From a virus: 33,915 nt of DNA. Under the pieces are notes generated by a model. The model was not told where the DNA came from. It saw nothing but the letters and a program-made list of their open reading frames with translations, and did no database searches. Numbering within the stretch: position 1 is the first letter of the stretch; the number at the start of each line of letters is the position of its first letter. A program made the translations under genes and the position numbers. Shown in pieces: positions 14,500-20,781 of this stretch. The DNA lies in the IMG/VR virus record IMGVR_UViG_3300032325_000396, positions 1 to 33,915 of that record; one strand, 5' to 3'.

Positions 14500-14729
14500 T
14501 GGCAGTACAAATTCAATTTCGTAACGATACAGCAGCGAACTGGACTAGCGCCAATCCTATTTTGGCTCAGGGTGAACTTGGTCTAGAAACCAATACTGGA
14601 TTCTTCAAGATAGGCAATGGCTCAACAGCTTGGACTAGCTTGGCTTACGGTGGGGTTAGCGGGTCTACTGGTCCTGCTGGAGCGCCTGGAGAGCCAAACT
14701 TTAGCTCATTCCTTTTGATGGGAGCCTAA
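14499..14729 (+). CDS. Mtd N-terminal-type docking protein, short
   Basis: A 76-residue protein. Residues 6-50 (FRNDTAANWTSANPILAQGE, then LGLETNTGFFKIGNGSTAW) are clearly paralogous to residues 8-55 of the protein at 12269. A short collagen-like patch (GSTGPAGAPGEP) and the hydrophobic end SSFLLMGA follow. It is thus a minimal version of the 12269 protein lacking the NSTNG module. Confidence 0.75.
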   Translation: MAVQIQFRNDTAANWTSANPILAQGELGLETNTGFFKIGNGSTAWTSLAYGGVSGSTGPAGAPGEPNFSSFLLMGA

Positions 14730-14730
14730 T

Positions 14731-15063
14731 ATGGCTCAGGCCTACAAAGTCTTAGCTCAAGGCTCTCCGCTTGTTACTACAGACATTGAGCTTTATGCTA
14801 ACCCAGCAGGGACACAAACTGTAATTTCTAGCCTAGTTGTGTCTAATAGATCTACTACAACCGCTCTTAGCTATAGAATTGCAATTGTTCCATCTGGAGA
14901 AACCCTTGGCGACAAACACTACATAGCTTTTGACGTTCCAATAGCAGCCAAAGATGTTTCTAATTTGGTTATTGGGCTTACCCTAGGTGCGGGCGACAAA
15001 GTAATAGTAAGATCTTCAACGCTAGATTCAAGTTTTAATATTTTTGGAGTTCAGTTTTCTTAG
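14731..15063 (+). CDS. Small beta-sandwich virion protein, paralog 3
   Basis: A 110-residue protein with GGGAG upstream. YKVLAQG, GTQTVISSLVVSNR, YRIAIVPSGETLGDKHYIAFD and the ending NIFGVQFS each align with the protein at 15104, so the two arose by tandem duplication. All-beta by pattern; no known family. It sits between the short Mtd-type protein and the second glycine-rich tip protein. Confidence 0.7.
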   Translation: MAQAYKVLAQGSPLVTTDIELYANPAGTQTVISSLVVSNRSTTTALSYRIAIVPSGETLGDKHYIAFDVPIAAKDVSNLVIGLTLGAGDKVIVRSSTLDSSFNIFGVQFS

Positions 15064-15103
15064 CATGCAAAAATTAAATTCCTTTAATTAGAAAGAAGAA
15101 AAA

Positions 15104-15433
15104 ATGCCAACAAGATACAAAGTTTTGGGTCAGCTAGCAGCTAGCGCAACTACCAATCAAGACCTTTACACGGTTCCAAACGCAACTCAAACAGTTGTTT
15201 CAACAATAGTTGTCGCTAACAGAGGTATTGGAATCAGCTCTTTTAGAATTGCAGTACGTCCAGCAGGGGTAGCCCTAGCTAATCAGCACTTTATTTCTTA
15301 CGACACCACTATAGGTAGCTTAGATTCTACTGCAATAACGCTAGGGATTACGCTTAACTCAACTGATATAATTACTGTTTATGCTGCAAATGCAAACTTA
15401 AGCTTTAGCGCATTCGGCTCTGAGATTTCTTAG
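15104..15433 (+). CDS. Small beta-sandwich virion protein, paralog 4
   Basis: A 109-residue protein preceded by AGAAAGAAG. YKVLGQL, ATQTVVSTIVVANR, FRIAVRPAGVALANQHFISYD and LSFSAFGSEIS align in order with the protein at 14731. The 40-base gap between the two genes contains a small TTAAA-type hairpin and a weak ribosome site, unlike the tight overlaps elsewhere in the cassette, in keeping with a recent duplication. Confidence 0.7.
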   Translation: MPTRYKVLGQLAASATTNQDLYTVPNATQTVVSTIVVANRGIGISSFRIAVRPAGVALANQHFISYDTTIGSLDSTAITLGITLNSTDIITVYAANANLSFSAFGSEIS

Positions 15434-15444
15434 TAAGGGAAAAA

Positions 15445-16326
15445 ATGGCAGTTACAATTTTTAGAAAAACAAGTCAGAATTCAGCTAAGTACACAAACTT
15501 TAGGGGAAACCATCCAGCATTTGAGCTTAGCCTAGAATTTGTACTAGTAGCTGGAGGAGGTGCTGGATCCAGAGGAAGCGGTGGCGCTAATTCTTCTGGC
15601 GGCGGTGCAGGCGGCTACCTTTCTTCAGTTGTAGGTGAGACATCAGGGGCATTATCTGCGGCACTCCCGATTCTTGTTGACGCTATAGGACTAAGTTATT
15701 CCGTAACAATTGGCGCTGGCGGTTCGGGTGGCTCTGGGGCAGGAACAAGAGGATTCGACTCTGTTTTTTCTTCTTATACCGCAATTGGTGGAGGCGCAGC
15801 TCAACCAGGAAATCAGTCTGGTGGGTCTGGTGGCGGTGGTGGCGGGGCTGGAACTGGAACTACAGGACAAGGCTTTAACGGAGGTGCCGCTACTGGTGGC
15901 ACCGCCTATGGTGCTACTGGTGGAGGGGCGGGAATTGTTGGTACTAGCGTAACTGGCAATGCCTCTGCGGCGCAGCCAGTTGTGGGAATAAAATCATCTA
16001 TTACTGGATCTTTGGTTGGTAGAGCGGGCGGTGGTGGAGGAAGCCACGGAGGATCTACTGGAATGGTTGTCATAGACGGTGGAGGTATCGGAGGTAGGTT
16101 TGGCGCAGGCTCTGGAGTTGCAAACACTGGTGGCGGTGGCGGTGGAAATGGTATGGAAGCTGGCACTACTGCTGGGTCTGGTGGATCAGGAGTTGCAATA
16201 TTTAGATATCCTTCTTATTGGAATGTTACAATCGGCGCAGGGCTCTCTGGCTCTACAGAAACGGTTGGATCGAATAAGGTAACAACAATAACTCAGGGCA
16301 CTGGAAATATTAGCTGGGGACTCTAA
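15445..16326 (+). CDS. Glycine-rich tail fibre tip protein 2
   Basis: A 293-residue protein with AAGGGA upstream. A short N-terminal strand region (MAVTIFRKTSQNSAKYTN) leads to LEFVLVAGGGAGSRGSGG and a long glycine-rich body. GVAIFRYPSYW corresponds to GIVIIRYAA of the first tip protein. An added C-terminal domain (VTIGAGLSGSTETV, then NKVTTITQGTGNISWGL) has the T-x-T-x-x-x-G-T-G-x-x-x-W ending typical of such tips. It likely displays receptor-binding loops at the end of the third cassette. Confidence 0.8.
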   Translation: MAVTIFRKTSQNSAKYTNFRGNHPAFELSLEFVLVAGGGAGSRGSGGANSSGGGAGGYLSSVVGETSGALSAALPILVDAIGLSYSVTIGAGGSGGSGAGTRGFDSVFSSYTAIGGGAAQPGNQSGGSGGGGGGAGTGTTGQGFNGGAATGGTAYGATGGGAGIVGTSVTGNASAAQPVVGIKSSITGSLVGRAGGGGGSHGGSTGMVVIDGGGIGGRFGAGSGVANTGGGGGGNGMEAGTTAGSGGSGVAIFRYPSYWNVTIGAGLSGSTETVGSNKVTTITQGTGNISWGL

Positions 16327-16347
16327 TAACAAAAAACGTTAATAAGT

Positions 16348-16379
16348 AAATTAGAATTAAAATTCTAATTTAAATTAGT
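16348..16379 (+). repeat. AT-rich palindrome with two alternative stems
   Basis: AAATTAGAATT (16348-16358) pairs with AATTCTAATTT (16361-16371), 11 perfect base pairs across an AA spacer. CTAATTT (16366-16372) can instead pair with AAATTAG (16373-16379). The stems share one arm and so exclude each other. The element lies in the 81-base gap between the last fibre gene and the connector genes, just before a promoter box. It may be an attenuator, a weak terminator, a protein-binding site or an island border. Confidence 0.6.
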
Positions 16380-16394
16380 TTATAGTGGATAGGG

Positions 16395-16400
16395 TATAAT
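16395..16400 (+). promoter_or_regulatory. -10 box before connector genes
   Basis: GGG-TATAAT-A, with a perfect -10 hexamer, lies eight bases before the ATG at 16408; AAAGG lies between them. It restarts transcription after the palindrome for the connector and tail operon. Confidence 0.5.
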
Positions 16401-16407
16401 AAAAGGT

Positions 16408-16815
16408 ATGGCCCACGCTCCAGACATTTTCCCCCCAAACTACGCGACCGCAATCGGTCAGGTTCGTCTGCTTATCCCAGACACCGAGCAGCTGGATAAC
16501 CCAGCAACCTCAACGGTAGAAGCTGAGTATGTCTTTGACGATCACCAGATTCAGGCTTTACTAACTCTTTACTCAAATAACGTAAAGCGGGCAGCAGCTC
16601 AGGCTAAGCTTGTTCTCGCCACTTCAGAAGCCCTAATCAACAAAGTAATCCGCACAGCTGATTACAACACTGACGGCGCAAAGCTAGGCGCTGAGCTTCG
16701 TGAGCAGTCTAAGCAACTGCAGGCCGAAGCCGACAGGGACGACCTTATCGATTCTTACGACTCAAGCTTTACAGTTGTGCCACTTACGGCCAAGTGGGAT
16801 AACGAATGGCTCTAA
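16408..16815 (+). CDS. Head-tail connector (adaptor) protein
   Basis: A 135-residue, largely helical protein (ATAIGQVRLLIPDTEQLDN, YVFDDHQIQALLTLYSNNVK, then RAAAQAKLVLATSEALINKV) followed by a charged C-terminus. The I/V-R-x-L-I-P-D-T-E opening and the helix containing AAA-x-x-L are characteristic of head completion proteins of the HK97 gp6 type, which dock under the portal. Being the first of four short genes before the tail tube gene supports this. It overlaps the next gene by ten bases. Confidence 0.75.
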   Translation: MAHAPDIFPPNYATAIGQVRLLIPDTEQLDNPATSTVEAEYVFDDHQIQALLTLYSNNVKRAAAQAKLVLATSEALINKVIRTADYNTDGAKLGAELREQSKQLQAEADRDDLIDSYDSSFTVVPLTAKWDNEWL

Positions 16816-17291
16816 ACTCTAGACCAGCAGTAGACCCTAGATGGACATTTCACAACTCATCTATTGAGAAGTCACTAAGACTTGCTAGTGTTGAGATTTA
16901 CGATGCAGATAGCGAAGCTAGTGTTTACAATCCAACCACCAACACCTGGAGTGGTACTACAGTAAAACTTTGGGTTGGTAAAGCCAGGATTCAGCCAAGA
17001 TCATCTTCTGCAAGAGTTGGCTCATCTGGAAATATTATTAGCGCAATTGACCCAGGAGCTTCTCAGATTATTGAAGTACACATTGGACTTAGAGAGAATC
17101 AGCTTGCTGGCTCTAACGGAGTCATGCCAGATCTTAGACCGGGGCACAGAATGTTAGTTACCAACTCCCCGTTAGATCAGCAGCTTAAAAACTTTGTATT
17201 TGTAGTAAGGTCTGTTATTAACAGTTCAAATCCATGGCACCGGGCGCTGTTGTGCGAGGTTAACCAGGAGCTGAACCCGAATAATGACTAA
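16806..17291 (+). CDS. Head-tail stopper-like protein
   Basis: A 161-residue beta-rich protein starting inside the previous gene. TVKLWVGKARIQPRSSSARV and the late segment GHRMLVTNSPLDQQLKNFVF then VVRSVINSSNPWHRALLCEV match the style of DUF6093-type actinophage neck proteins that act as a stopper or connector after packaging. No catalytic motif is seen. It overlaps the next gene by eight bases. Confidence 0.65.
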   Translation: MALNSRPAVDPRWTFHNSSIEKSLRLASVEIYDADSEASVYNPTTNTWSGTTVKLWVGKARIQPRSSSARVGSSGNIISAIDPGASQIIEVHIGLRENQLAGSNGVMPDLRPGHRMLVTNSPLDQQLKNFVFVVRSVINSSNPWHRALLCEVNQELNPNND

Positions 17292-17865
17292 TAATAAAAC
17301 TGCGTTTGCAAGACTAGAAAGAGTACTTTCTCCAGAGTACATCCTTAAAAAGAATCCTGGAATGCAAAAGCTCGCTAAGGAAATGCGTCTTGCGGTTTCC
17401 AGGGCTGGAAAAGCCGGCGCTGACTCAATGCGCAACACAATTCTTTATAGCCCAACCGGGTCCTTGTGGCACGACAGAAGAAACATCTGGAGACAGGCTA
17501 ACAGAGAACCGATTGCGGGAGTAAACAATCAGATCGGATCTCGTATTGAAACCGGAAATATGTACAACAGTGTTTCTCGCAAGTACGGTAAAATAGTTCC
17601 AGGAAAAGATAAGCGCTACAAGCAGGATATTGTAGGTGGCTTTGGTTGGCCAGCGGATAAGATGGGGAACATCAAAGACGCTCCGAGCTCACCGATGTCA
17701 GCTAGCAGAGGCCCAGATACTCCAAACTGGAGAAGCGACCCAAGATACTTTGCAATGCAGGAATACGGCTTTGACGGTACACCGGGCATGAACTCGCAAG
17801 AGACCGCCTCTCGTATTGCTAGGCAGAAACTAGAAGAAGAACTTAACAGGCTAAGGAAAAAATAA
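17284..17865 (+). CDS. Neck / tail-completion protein, HK97 gp10-like
   Basis: A 193-residue basic protein. The N-terminal helix (MQKLAKEMRLAVSRAGKAGA), the middle RIETGNMYNSVSRKYGKI, and the C-terminal PRYFAMQEYGFDGTPGMN give the usual layout of HK97 gp10-like neck proteins, with a Y-F-x-x-x-E-Y-G-F motif near the end and a final charged helix. Position between stopper and tail terminator agrees. Its stop shares a base with the next ATG. Confidence 0.7.
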   Translation: MTNNKTAFARLERVLSPEYILKKNPGMQKLAKEMRLAVSRAGKAGADSMRNTILYSPTGSLWHDRRNIWRQANREPIAGVNNQIGSRIETGNMYNSVSRKYGKIVPGKDKRYKQDIVGGFGWPADKMGNIKDAPSSPMSASRGPDTPNWRSDPRYFAMQEYGFDGTPGMNSQETASRIARQKLEEELNRLRKK

Positions 17866-18296
17866 TGGGACTATCACTACTGCCTATTGAAGACCAGATT
17901 ATTACAAAGCTAAAAGAGCTTCCTCAGACCGTCTATCAAAACGGTGTTCCTGACGATGCTAACTTAGCCTACTCAAACGGCACAATGCTGCCGTTCATCG
18001 TGCCGTTCTTTGGTGGCTTTGCCAGAGCCTTAGATGGCCGTGGCATAACTTCTGTTAGACAAGACCTAGGTGAGAGCTACGTAATTATCCAGTGCGTTGG
18101 TCCGAATGAAAGATCAAGCCGTCAGGTTGCCGATCTCGTGCGCAATAAAATGACCGGATTTACCCCAAGTGATGCAGGCGAAATGGTACCCGCCTCAAAC
18201 TCAAGGTATGTGACTCCTGACTTTAGTAGTCGCCCAGCAAAGTACATATCAGAAGTTACATTTAGATATGCTGTAAACACAAATGTGGTATCATAG
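17865..18296 (+). CDS. Tail terminator protein
   Basis: A 143-residue protein with AAGGA upstream. The layout LPIEDQIITKLKELPQTVYQ, a central FIVPFFGGFARAL, YVIIQCVGPNERSSRQVADL then VRNKMTGFTPSDAGEMVP, and a final strand FRYAVNTNVVS matches the alpha/beta tail terminator fold (lambda gpU-like) in actinophages. It would cap the tail tube and join the tail to the head. Position before the major tail protein is the usual one. Confidence 0.75.
   Translation: MGLSLLPIEDQIITKLKELPQTVYQNGVPDDANLAYSNGTMLPFIVPFFGGFARALDGRGITSVRQDLGESYVIIQCVGPNERSSRQVADLVRNKMTGFTPSDAGEMVPASNSRYVTPDFSSRPAKYISEVTFRYAVNTNVVS
18286..18294 (+). promoter_or_regulatory. Extended -10 box before tail tube genes
   Basis: TGGTATCAT lies 25 bases before the ATG at 18320, overlapping the end of the tail terminator gene. 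It fits the TGG-TAnnAT pattern repeated in this window, and a separate ribosome site (GAAGGGATC) follows it. Confidence 0.45.
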
Positions 18297-18319
18297 ACTA
18301 GAAACCCGAAGGGATCATA

Positions 18320-18559
18320 ATGGCTAGCGTACTAAATACTCGCACGGGCAAATTTGCCAATGTGCCAAATCATTACATTGGGCACCCAATTTTGGGCGAA
18401 GACCTTGTTGTCGTAGACGATGAGTTCGAGGCTGCACCAAAAGAAAAGAAAACCAAGTCTGAGGCCGGAGTTTTCTCCTGGTCAAAGAATCAAAAAACCG
18501 AGGAGCAGCCTGCTCCAGAAACTAACATAGAGAACGAGGAACACGAAGATGCCCACTAA
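18320..18559 (+). CDS. Small acidic protein before major tail protein
   Basis: A 79-residue protein. Residues 1-36 look like a compact beta unit (MASVLNTRTGKFANVPNHYI, then GEDLVVVDDEFE). The rest is disordered, Lys/Glu-rich (PKEKKTKSEAGVFSWSKNQK) and ends in an acidic stretch. I do not recognise a family. It overlaps the major tail protein gene by 11 bases, so the two are likely co-translated. A tail assembly or stoichiometry role is inferred from context only. Confidence 0.6.
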   Translation: MASVLNTRTGKFANVPNHYIGHPILGEDLVVVDDEFEAAPKEKKTKSEAGVFSWSKNQKTEEQPAPETNIENEEHEDAH

Positions 18560-19631
18560 GCTACTCCGACCTAACGTTGGTATTTATGTTGCTGCCGCTG
18601 ATGCGTTTGCCAACTACAAGACTCCGACGCTAACTGAGATTACCGCAGCAACAAAGGTATTCAACATTTCGCCAGCAATTACTGACGATTACACCCTGAA
18701 CATGACTGACTCGGACAGCGACACTTCGCTTGCGATCGTAGACAGCGCTTCAGTTGAGACCCCAACCTACTTTAACTACGAAGCATCTCTTGATGGCTTC
18801 CGTGACGAGAATACTTCAGCAACATCTGTTTACAACAAGTTCCGTGACCTATTCAAGAACCCAGATGTAAAGTATTTCCTAATCAAGCGTGTTGGCTATG
18901 CACACAACGCAGCTTTCGCAGCTGGTCAGGAAGTATCAATCTACGGCGTAAAGACCGACTTCCCAGTCGAGCTTCTTGGCGACGGTGAAATGATTCGTGA
19001 CGGCGCTCGCTTCCTTACCACTGGTGAAGTAGCAGTAAACGTAGCAGTCGGAGCCGGAACAGCAGGAACAGGCCCAGCGCTTGCAGCCACTGTCGGAACC
19101 AAGACAACCGCTAATGGTAAAGTCAGGGTTTACTGGATCCCAGCTGCAAACATCACTGGTACTGAGGATGCATGGCTTGCAGCTCCAGACATCACTGACT
19201 TTAGCGCCGCTGGCTCACTAGACCTAACCTCAGCAATTGCTTGGGACAGCTATGAGCTTGGTTCTACTGACTCGAACAAGATTGATGACCGTGGAATTGT
19301 TGACGAAGGCGCTGTACAAGAGCGTGGCTTTGCACAGTTCTCAGCTTCATTGATGTTCTTCCGTGGAGTCACAGCAGAGACCACTGGCGCTTACTACAGC
19401 GCTTACGAGGCTTTCAAGGCTGCAACTGACGGAACTCGTCCAGTTGGATTCCTTGTAACTCGCGTTGGTATTCCTGCCACTACTGCACTTGCTGCTGCGC
19501 AGACCGTATCTGCTTACAAGTTTATTGCAGATGCTTTTATGGACAACACCGAAGGTGAAGACTCCGTAAAGTTTATGGTCAACTTTGCCCCACAGGGTAA
19601 GCTTGGCGTAAAGGTTGCAACAGTAGCTTAA
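18549..19631 (+). CDS. Major tail tube protein
   Basis: A 360-residue protein with GAGGAA upstream. It starts LRPNVGIYVAAADAFANYKT and has the beta-rich, Thr/Ala-rich body usual for actinophage major tail proteins, with a conserved ending like GEDSVKFMVNFAPQGKLGV. Residues about 160-215 (VAVNVAVGAGTAGTGPALAA then KTTANGKVRVYW) are low-complexity and may be an inserted surface loop. It would stack as hexamers to build the tail tube. A stem-loop follows immediately, and codon use is regular, both as for the capsid gene. Confidence 0.85.
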   Translation: MPTKLLRPNVGIYVAAADAFANYKTPTLTEITAATKVFNISPAITDDYTLNMTDSDSDTSLAIVDSASVETPTYFNYEASLDGFRDENTSATSVYNKFRDLFKNPDVKYFLIKRVGYAHNAAFAAGQEVSIYGVKTDFPVELLGDGEMIRDGARFLTTGEVAVNVAVGAGTAGTGPALAATVGTKTTANGKVRVYWIPAANITGTEDAWLAAPDITDFSAAGSLDLTSAIAWDSYELGSTDSNKIDDRGIVDEGAVQERGFAQFSASLMFFRGVTAETTGAYYSAYEAFKAATDGTRPVGFLVTRVGIPATTALAAAQTVSAYKFIADAFMDNTEGEDSVKFMVNFAPQGKLGVKVATVA

Positions 19632-19639
19632 TCGAACTG

Positions 19640-19687
19640 GTGGGAGAGGGTCTTTGCGCCCATTTAGCCCTCTCCCACTACTTTTAA
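19640..19687 (+). terminator. Stem-loop after major tail protein (partial terminator)
   Basis: GTGGGAGAGGG (19640-19650) pairs perfectly with CCCTCTCCCAC (19668-19678), 11 bp, followed by TACTTTTAA. The T-tract is weak, and the chaperone genes downstream show no obvious promoter before 19720. Partial readthrough or 3'-end protection of the tail protein mRNA is therefore likely. Confidence 0.7.
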
Positions 19688-19719
19688 ACGGGCAAACATA
19701 AAGATAAGAAAGGCGCAAA

Positions 19720-20316
19720 ATGAGCGACGAATTAAATGGAGCAGTTGAAGAGGCTATTGAATTAGCCCAGGAGGCTCAGTCCAAAAAGGTATTTAACCTT
19801 TCGGACGCAATCAAGGGTAGAGCTTACCCACAAAAAGACACAGTTGTTTATCTGGACGACGAAAGCGCAATGAAGCTTGTCGAGCTAGATGAGCAGATGT
19901 CCTACACTACAGACCCAGCCGAGCTTAAAAAGCTAGAGGCTGAGGCGCAAAAACTATCTAAGTCAATCAAAGACTCGGCACTTACCTTTAAGATGCGTGG
20001 CGTAAGCCAGGATGCTATCGAGCTTGTGCTAAAGCAGCTTAATGAGAAGTACAAAGTCAAGGGCTCAGCTGGCACAGAGAACCCTGAGTGGATGAAGGAC
20101 TACATCACAACTCTAGTTGGCATGAACATTATCTCCGTAGTTGACGCTTCTGGTTCTGCAGACGAGGCAACTTACGATTTTGAAAAGACCGAAGAGATCC
20201 GCAGAAACATTCCGGCTGCTGAGTGGGGCAAGCTAGTAGAGATGATGCAGAAGCTTACACTTGCCGGTGGCTACTTTGAGCAACTTACGGATGCAGGTTT
20301 TTTACAGAAGTCCTAA
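19720..20316 (+). CDS. Tail assembly chaperone, upstream (G-type) product
   Basis: A 198-residue protein with an AGAAAGGCGC ribosome site. It is charged and helical, with a central K-L-E-x-E-A-Q-K-L-S-K coiled stretch and an AAEWGKLVEMMQKLTLAGGY segment near the end, as in actinophage tail assembly chaperones lying between tail tube and tape measure genes. These bind the tape measure protein until the tube has assembled. It contains a slippery T_TTT_TTA four codons before its stop, allowing a longer product. Confidence 0.85.
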   Translation: MSDELNGAVEEAIELAQEAQSKKVFNLSDAIKGRAYPQKDTVVYLDDESAMKLVELDEQMSYTTDPAELKKLEAEAQKLSKSIKDSALTFKMRGVSQDAIELVLKQLNEKYKVKGSAGTENPEWMKDYITTLVGMNIISVVDASGSADEATYDFEKTEEIRRNIPAAEWGKLVEMMQKLTLAGGYFEQLTDAGFLQKS

Positions 20317-20747
20317 CTTGGTCGCATAACAGAACTTATGTGGTTAAGCTTAGGGCTGCCATCGAAAATAAAATACGTCCATCAGCAATGCTCTTTCACG
20401 AGCAGCTTGATCTTCCATGGACGAAGTTTGACTTCCTGCTTTTAGAAGCGTATCAAATGCTTCAGGATGAAACCTGCTCTATGTGCGGGAGTCCAATCTG
20501 GATTTGCCGTAATGAGTCCGCTGCAAACGTAGGTTTTAAAATCAAAACCGCAACTTGTTTTGCTAAAGTTGAGCTTGATAAACATCAAGAGCGTGAAGAA
20601 AAAAAGAACAAGAAAAAGAAAAAGTATGGCGAACAGGAATATATAATTCCTTATACCTACGACGGCGGCGAACTGCCGACTAGGATGAGTTATCTTAACG
20701 CCCTAGCAGAAGAAGCAATAAACTCTAGTGATACAAATAGTGTATAA
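19720..20747 (+). CDS. Tail assembly chaperone, frameshifted GT-type fusion
   Basis: A -1 shift at 20298-20304 joins residues 1-195 of the upstream product to 147 residues read from 20304, giving about 342 residues. The -1 frame continues as TEVLTWSHNRTYVVKLRAAI, then HEQLDLPWTKFDFLLLEAYQ, a C-x-x-C pair (ETCSMCGSPIWICRN), a third Cys in TATCFAKVEL and a very basic stretch. The Cys pattern and W-x-x-x-D-x-x-x-x-E motif occur in the downstream chaperone halves of actinophages. The GTG at 20340 is a poor independent start with no ribosome site. By the lambda G/GT model the fusion recruits tube subunits. Confidence 0.8.
20298..20304 (+). other. -1 programmed ribosomal frameshift site
   Basis: The heptamer T_TTT_TTA sits in the right phase (zero frame GGT TTT TTA CAG AAG TCC TAA). 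After a -1 slip both tRNAs re-pair on TTT and TTT. The zero frame stops four codons later, while the -1 frame is open for another 147 codons. The heptamer matches the X_XXY_YYZ rule and is the same as that of HIV-1, whereas many phages use G- or A-rich versions. Confidence 0.8.
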
Positions 20748-20748
20748 T
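20743..20748 (+). promoter_or_regulatory. -10 box before tape measure gene
   Basis: TG-TATAAT-AG overlaps the stop of the chaperone gene and lies 34 bases before the tape measure start. It is a perfect -10 hexamer with a TG two bases rather than one base upstream; no -35 box is clear. Confidence 0.4.
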
Positions 20749-20781
20749 AGGTATAACATAAACTAGACCTAGGCGGAGCTC

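Noticed and set aside
12269-14729. Diversity-generating retroelement, suggested by Mtd-type domains
   Set aside because: Only the N-terminal docking domain is present. There is no reverse transcriptase gene, no C-type lectin variable region and no visible template/variable repeat pair.
20340-20747. Independent gene starting at GTG 20340
   Set aside because: It has no ribosome site and is in the -1 frame continuous with a slippery T_TTT_TTA in the upstream gene. The frameshift fusion explains it better.
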